From an uncultured Clostridia bacterium (GTDB taxonomy: Bacteria > Bacillota > Clostridia > Oscillospirales > Ruminococcaceae), in contig CAMWNQ010000059.1 of the NCBI GenBank assembly GCA_947175655.1, forward strand, positions 1 through 9,758: a stretch of DNA of 9,758 bases. The letters run 5' to 3'. The notes under the pieces were generated by a model, which worked only from the letters and a program-made list of their open reading frames with translations, was not told the origin of the DNA and ran no database searches. The translations under genes and the position numbers were made by a program. This document shows positions 6,544 to 9,758 of this stretch, in pieces (the first letter of the stretch is position 1; every line of letters begins with the position of its first letter).

Positions 6544-6870
6544 ATGAAAAAATTTACACTTGTAGCACTTGGTATAAGTGCAGCTTTACTTGCAGTAACA
6601 GCTATTGCAAAGCTTTTAAAGAAAAAATGCCCTTGCAACACATACGATGAAGATGAATTTGAAGACTGGAAAGAAGACGACTACTGTTTTGATGACTGCA
6701 ACTGTGATGATTCTGATATCGGTTCAATCATTCCTCCTGAAGATTCTGAAGAAGTAGCAGAAGTTCCTGATGTTGACGTTAAGGTTACAGAAGAAGATGC
6801 AGAAGATATAGCTAAAGAAATCAAAGAATCTGTAGAAGAAGATATAGTTGCTGAAAAGACTGAAGAATAA
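6544..6870 (+). CDS. Small acidic membrane-anchored protein with cysteine pairs, unknown function
   Basis: I do not recognise this 108-residue protein. It begins with a lysine-initiated hydrophobic helix (about residues 4-25) followed by KLLKKK, which suggests a single membrane anchor with either side possible. Next come CPC (29-31) and CFDDCNC (48-54), five cysteines in a strongly acidic stretch rich in aspartate, then a tail dominated by glutamate and aspartate (for example EEDAEDIAKEIKESVEED) that is probably helical or disordered. There is no lipobox and no obvious cleavage site, so an anchored rather than secreted form is likelier. ATG at 6544 has GAGGA five bases upstream and a strong dedicated promoter, and a good terminator follows, so it forms a one-gene unit. 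Metal binding through the cysteines and carboxylates is possible but unproven. Confidence 0.85.
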   Translation: MKKFTLVALGISAALLAVTAIAKLLKKKCPCNTYDEDEFEDWKEDDYCFDDCNCDDSDIGSIIPPEDSEEVAEVPDVDVKVTEEDAEDIAKEIKESVEEDIVAEKTEE

Positions 6871-6895
6871 TTTATTCTGATTTTATATTAAAAAT

Positions 6896-6931
6896 TCCCG
6901 CTGGAGCTAATAAATCTTCGGCGGGATATTT
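6896..6931. terminator. Bidirectional intrinsic terminator between convergent genes
   Basis: TCCCGCTGGAG (6896-6906) pairs with CTTCGGCGGGA (6916-6926), eleven pairs including two G-U, with a 9-base loop. On the plus strand it is followed by TATTTTTAT, and on the minus strand by ATTTTTAATATAAAA. It can end both the acidic protein gene (stop at 6870) and typA (stop at 6937). Confidence 0.85.
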
Positions 6932-6936
6932 TTATA

Positions 6937-8757
6937 TTATGCTTTATTTTTCATCTTTGCACGATTGGTATTGCTAAGGATTCTTTTTCTTATTCTTAAT
7001 GATTTAGGAGTAACTTCAAGAAGTTCATCATCAGCAAGAAATTCAAGACAATCTTCAAGGCTGAGAACTCTTGGCGGAACAAGTCTGAGAGCATCATCGC
7101 TTCCGCTGGCACGTGTATTTGTGAGGTGTTTTCTTTTACATACATTTACTACTAAATCTTCTGTTTTAGGTGATGAACCTACAATCATACCCTCATATAC
7201 CGGAACACCTGCACCTATGAAGAGCTGACCTCTTTCCTGTGCATTGTAAAGTCCATATGTTACGGCTTCACCTGTTTCAAAAGATATGAGAGAACCAGTA
7301 TTTCTGCGTTCTATATCGCCCTTGTACGGTTCATATCCTTCAAATACATGATTCATAATGCCTTCGCCCTTGGTATCTGTAAGAAATTCACTTTTATATC
7401 CGAAAAGACCTCTTGCCGGAATTAAAAATTCAATACGCATACGACTTCCCTGTGGATGCATTTCAATGAGTTCCCCTTTTCTTGTACCCATTTTTTCCAT
7501 TACTGAACCTACGCAGTCTTCCGGAACATCTATAACAAGTCTTTCAATAGGTTCAAGTTTTCTGCCGTTTTCGTCTTCTTTAAAGAGAACTCTAGGAGTT
7601 GATACTGATAATTCGTATCCTTCACGTCTCATATTTTCTATTAATATTGAAAGATGCATTTCACCTCTGCCAGCAACTTTGAATGCATCTGTAGAATCAG
7701 TTTCGTTTACTCTTAATGATACATCACGGAGAAGTTCTTTGAAAAGACGTTCACGAAGCTGTCTTGATGTTACAAACTTTCCTTCTTTACCAGCAAAAGG
7801 ACTGTCATTTACAGCAAAAGTCATTTCTACAGTAGGTTCACTTATCTTTACAAATGGGATAGCCTCAACTTTATCAGTAGCACAGAGAGTATCACCGATT
7901 GTAATGTTTTCAATACCGCTTACCCATACAATATCACCGACTTTGGCTTCCTGAGCTGATACACGGTTAAGACCCTGAATCTGGAGAAGTGATACAATCT
8001 TTGAATTATATGATTTTTTTGATTCTGTATAATCTGCAACAGTTACCTGCTGACCTACTTTTATCTGACCTCTTTCAATTCTTCCTATACCTATTCTTCC
8101 GACATATTCGTTGTAGTCGATAGATGATATAAGCATCTGGAGTGATTCATTTTCTTCTCCTTTTGGAGGGTCTATATAATTTATGATAGTATCAAAAAGT
8201 GGTTTAAGGTCTGTTCCAGATTCATACTGACTGAGTGAAGCTGTTCCTGCACGTCCTGAACAGAAAAGTATAGGACTTTCAAGCTGTTCATCATTTGCAT
8301 CAAGGTCAAGAAGAAGTTCAAGAACTTCATCGCCTATTTCGTCAAGTCTTGCGTCAGGACGGTCAATTTTATTTACTACTATAATTACCTTATGACCCAT
8401 TTCAAGAGCTTTTGAAAGTACAAATCTTGTCTGAGGCATAGGGCCTTCCGCAGCATCTACAAGAAGAAGTACACCATCAACCATTTTCAGTACACGCTCT
8501 ACTTCACCACCAAAATCAGCATGTCCGGGAGTATCTATAATATTTATTTTAATGTCATTGTACATTACAGAGGTATTTTTTGCAAGAATTGTGATACCTC
8601 TTTCTCTTTCTATGTCATTTGAATCCATTACACGTTCGGCAACATTCTGATTTTCTCTGAATACTCCACCCTGTTTAAGCATTTCATCAACGAGGGTAGT
8701 TTTACCATGGTCAACGTGGGCAATAATGGCAATATTTCTTAAATCTTCTCTAATCAT
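6937..8757 (-). CDS. typA: Translational GTPase TypA/BipA
   Basis: This 606-residue ribosome-binding GTPase belongs to the EF-G-like group; known members aid 50S subunit assembly and stress or low-temperature growth. All GTPase motifs are present: G1 AHVDHGKTT (13-21), G2 RERGITI (51-57), G3 DTPGHADF (75-82), G4 NKID (129-132) and G5 SGRAG (167-171). A beta-barrel domain II (about 200-300), the EF-G-like domains III and V, and the TypA-specific C-terminal domain (about 480-606, with a basic tail RIRKRILSNTNRAKMKNKA) follow. Length is typical (about 605-615). ATG at 8755-8757 has GGAGG eight bases upstream. It is the last gene of a leftward cluster, 23 bases after the unknown 170-residue gene, and probably shares its transcript; a possible internal promoter is noted at 8809-8836. 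Confidence 0.97.
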   Translation of the reverse strand: MIREDLRNIAIIAHVDHGKTTLVDEMLKQGGVFRENQNVAERVMDSNDIERERGITILAKNTSVMYNDIKINIIDTPGHADFGGEVERVLKMVDGVLLLVDAAEGPMPQTRFVLSKALEMGHKVIIVVNKIDRPDARLDEIGDEVLELLLDLDANDEQLESPILFCSGRAGTASLSQYESGTDLKPLFDTIINYIDPPKGEENESLQMLISSIDYNEYVGRIGIGRIERGQIKVGQQVTVADYTESKKSYNSKIVSLLQIQGLNRVSAQEAKVGDIVWVSGIENITIGDTLCATDKVEAIPFVKISEPTVEMTFAVNDSPFAGKEGKFVTSRQLRERLFKELLRDVSLRVNETDSTDAFKVAGRGEMHLSILIENMRREGYELSVSTPRVLFKEDENGRKLEPIERLVIDVPEDCVGSVMEKMGTRKGELIEMHPQGSRMRIEFLIPARGLFGYKSEFLTDTKGEGIMNHVFEGYEPYKGDIERRNTGSLISFETGEAVTYGLYNAQERGQLFIGAGVPVYEGMIVGSSPKTEDLVVNVCKRKHLTNTRASGSDDALRLVPPRVLSLEDCLEFLADDELLEVTPKSLRIRKRILSNTNRAKMKNKA

Positions 8758-8780
8758 AAAGGAGTCCTCCTAAATAAATT

Positions 8781-9293
8781 TTATCCTGTTTTTTTATATT
8801 TTAACACTTTTATAAGTGGTATATGGTTTCTTTCAAATTTATTTATATAAAAAGAATTCGGAAAATTCTTTTTCAGGTTTACTTTTTTTCTTTGAGCATG
8901 AATTTTATAATCCATTCCGCCTAAATGTCTGCCAATTATGCAGATAATATAACTATCATTTATTATGTCATAATATTTATAGGCTATATCATTATTTTTT
9001 GCTTCCTCTGAAAAACGTTCAAATACATAATGAATTGAATGCCACATATTGTTTTCAGTGAAATCTTCATCGACTTCAAACAATTCAATCCAGCAGGTAT
9101 GTTTCCAGTAATAATCCTCACCATATTCTTCATAACCACAGCAATGATAAAATTCATACATTTCGGGATTGAAAGTGTTTTGTCTGAATTTAATAAATAC
9201 ATCTTCAGTAAGAAAAATTCTTTCTGCTGAATCAGGGATTTTCAAATCAGTTTTGGCATATGCTATTTTTTCAGCATTTTCTGTATGTCTCAT
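8781..9293 (-). CDS. Hypothetical protein of 170 residues upstream of typA
   Basis: I do not recognise this protein. It has no signal peptide or membrane helix, so it is probably cytosolic. It is rich in aromatic residues (YEFYHCCGYEEYGEDYYWKH near 46-65, NNMWHSIHYVFERF near 81-94), has cysteines at 51, 52 and 67, a central hydrophobic strand (YIICIIGRHLGG, about 115-126), and a basic C terminus (QRKKVNLKK, LIKVLKYKKTG). The ATG at 9291-9293 has an excellent ribosome site (AAGGAGG, six bases upstream) and the frame is intact, which supports a real gene. It sits 17 bases after the YcxB-like gene and 23 bases before typA, all leftward, suggesting one operon. A palindrome covering the upstream stop codon and its ribosome site suggests translation coupled to the upstream gene. 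Confidence 0.8.
   Translation of the reverse strand: MRHTENAEKIAYAKTDLKIPDSAERIFLTEDVFIKFRQNTFNPEMYEFYHCCGYEEYGEDYYWKHTCWIELFEVDEDFTENNMWHSIHYVFERFSEEAKNNDIAYKYYDIINDSYIICIIGRHLGGMDYKIHAQRKKVNLKKNFPNSFYINKFERNHIPLIKVLKYKKTG
8809..8836 (-). promoter_or_regulatory. Possible internal promoter for typA
   Basis: On the minus strand TTGAAA (8831-8836) and TATAAA (8809-8814) are 16 bases apart, inside the 3' end of the 170-residue gene and about 50 bases before the typA start. The -10 lies within the inverted repeat CACTT-N4-AAGTG (8805-8818). In DNA this AT-rich such matches arise by chance, so confidence is low. Confidence 0.3.
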
Positions 9294-9299
9294 AAAATT

Positions 9300-9323
9300 C
9301 CTCCTTAAAATCAGATTTTAAGG
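9300..9323 (-). promoter_or_regulatory. Palindrome covering stop codon and next ribosome binding site
   Basis: CCTTAAAATC (9303-9312) and GATTTTAAGG (9314-9323) are perfect reverse complements around one base. In the leftward mRNA the first arm encodes the last residues (LKI) of the YcxB-like protein, the TGA stop lies in the loop, and the second arm contains the AAGG of the AAGGAGG ribosome site for the 170-residue gene. Folding (about eight pairs with a five-base loop) would mask part of that site until a ribosome finishing the upstream gene opens it. The role is inferred. Confidence 0.5.
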
Positions 9324-9758
9324 TTTATTCCGGATTTATCTTTTAATATTTTGATAAGTTCTGATTTAGAACCCTCTGTAATCTCATCTTCTCTAAAGAC
9401 TATCATTTCATTTTGATTTAATTTTATTATAAAAAAATCATTAATTTTTTCAACTGATTTTACACAGTCATATTTGAATTCAGAGCTTCCACAACAACTG
9501 TCGGAAGATTGACTTGTTATGATTTTGTCATCATCAAATATAAAAGTTAAGTAGGAGTTAACATAATTTTTTTTAAAGTTATTGTAATCTCTTTCAGGAT
9601 TAGTCATAGACGAAACAAAGTAAAAACCGGCAGTGATTAATACAAATAAAATGGTAAGAATAAGAAAAAGTGCAAGCATTTCACCACTGTTTATATAATT
9701 TATGACTGTAAGGATATCAGATATTATTTTACAAATTATGAGATATATTTTTCTTTTT
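9311..9758 (-). CDS. Membrane protein with YcxB-like C-terminal domain (5' partial, start uncertain)
   Basis: The frame ending at TGA 9311-9313 is open without a stop to the window edge. The first ATG inside the window is at 9677-9679 and would give 122 residues, but it has only GGTGA directly against it as a ribosome site, weaker than the sites of its neighbours. Upstream of it the frame continues as a second hydrophobic stretch (IYLIICKIISDILTVI), giving two membrane segments joined by NYINSGE, as in YcxB-like proteins. I therefore treat the gene as continuing beyond the window. After the helix MLALFLILTILFVLITAG comes a C-terminal domain with the YcxB pattern: FDDDKIITSQSS, FKYDCVKSVEKINDFFIIKL, MIVFREDEI and KSELIKIL. 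The function of this family is unknown. It is the first visible gene of the leftward cluster ending in typA. Confidence 0.65.
   Translation of the reverse strand, partial: KRKIYLIICKIISDILTVINYINSGEMLALFLILTILFVLITAGFYFVSSMTNPERDYNNFKKNYVNSYLTFIFDDDKIITSQSSDSCCGSSEFKYDCVKSVEKINDFFIIKLNQNEMIVFREDEITEGSKSELIKILKDKSGINLKI

Noticed and set aside
7358..7954. Long plus-strand open frame of 198 codons opposite typA
   Set aside because: It is fully antisense to typA, which has every GTPase motif and an ideal ribosome site. The translation is serine/leucine-rich low-complexity sequence with no recognisable domain and no ribosome site.
1..9758. Mobile element, phage, defence or CRISPR content
   Set aside because: No transposase, integrase, terminal repeats, tRNA gene or defence-type protein is seen. 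Gene content is mostly housekeeping with uniform AT-rich composition.

Overview
The window is AT-rich chromosomal DNA from a Gram-positive, Firmicutes-type bacterium. The best lineage clue is the gene at 3533-5626: a secreted family 9 cellulase with a threonine-rich linker and a C-terminal dockerin of the kind seen in cellulosome-forming Ruminococcus (Oscillospiraceae). AGGAGG-like ribosome binding sites, TTGACA/TGnTATAAT promoters, a stand-alone CarD-family protein and a short, archaeal-type prolyl-tRNA synthetase fit that placement. The genus is an inference from protein style; there is no rRNA or other marker here.

Layout from left to right. Positions 1-129 hold the last 42 codons of a rightward gene, closed by a strong two-way terminator (141-170). 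A leftward pair follows: a cytidylate-kinase-like P-loop protein (173-769) and a CarD-family regulator (867-1370), each with its own candidate promoter. A divergent promoter region (1371-1578) separates them from a rightward two-gene operon: a small single-helix membrane protein resembling an OadG subunit (1579-1866), overlapping by 8 bases a prolyl-tRNA synthetase gene (proS, 1859-3301). The 231-base gap 3302-3532 contains a candidate extended -10 promoter for the cellulase but no convincing proS terminator. After the cellulase come rsmE (5715-6437, TTG start) and, from its own strong promoter, a small acidic membrane-anchored cysteine-containing protein (6544-6870). A two-way terminator (6896-6931) separates this from a leftward cluster that ends in typA/bipA (6937-8757). 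Upstream of typA, in the same direction, lie an unrecognised 170-residue protein (8781-9293) and a membrane protein resembling the YcxB family (9311 to the window edge), with gaps of only 17 and 23 bases.

Most of the genes are housekeeping (tRNA charging, 16S rRNA methylation, ribosome-associated GTPase, transcription factor); they share translation as a theme but are not obviously one system. The specialised gene is the cellulase, which would be exported and docked through its C terminus onto a cohesin of a scaffoldin, where it cuts beta-1,4-glucans. I did not find a clear novel multi-gene system. The points most worth a second look are the extra beta-rich domain between the linker and dockerin of the cellulase, a palindrome that joins a stop codon to the next gene's ribosome binding site at 9300-9323, the membrane-protein/proS overlap, and the acidic cysteine-containing protein with its structured leader.
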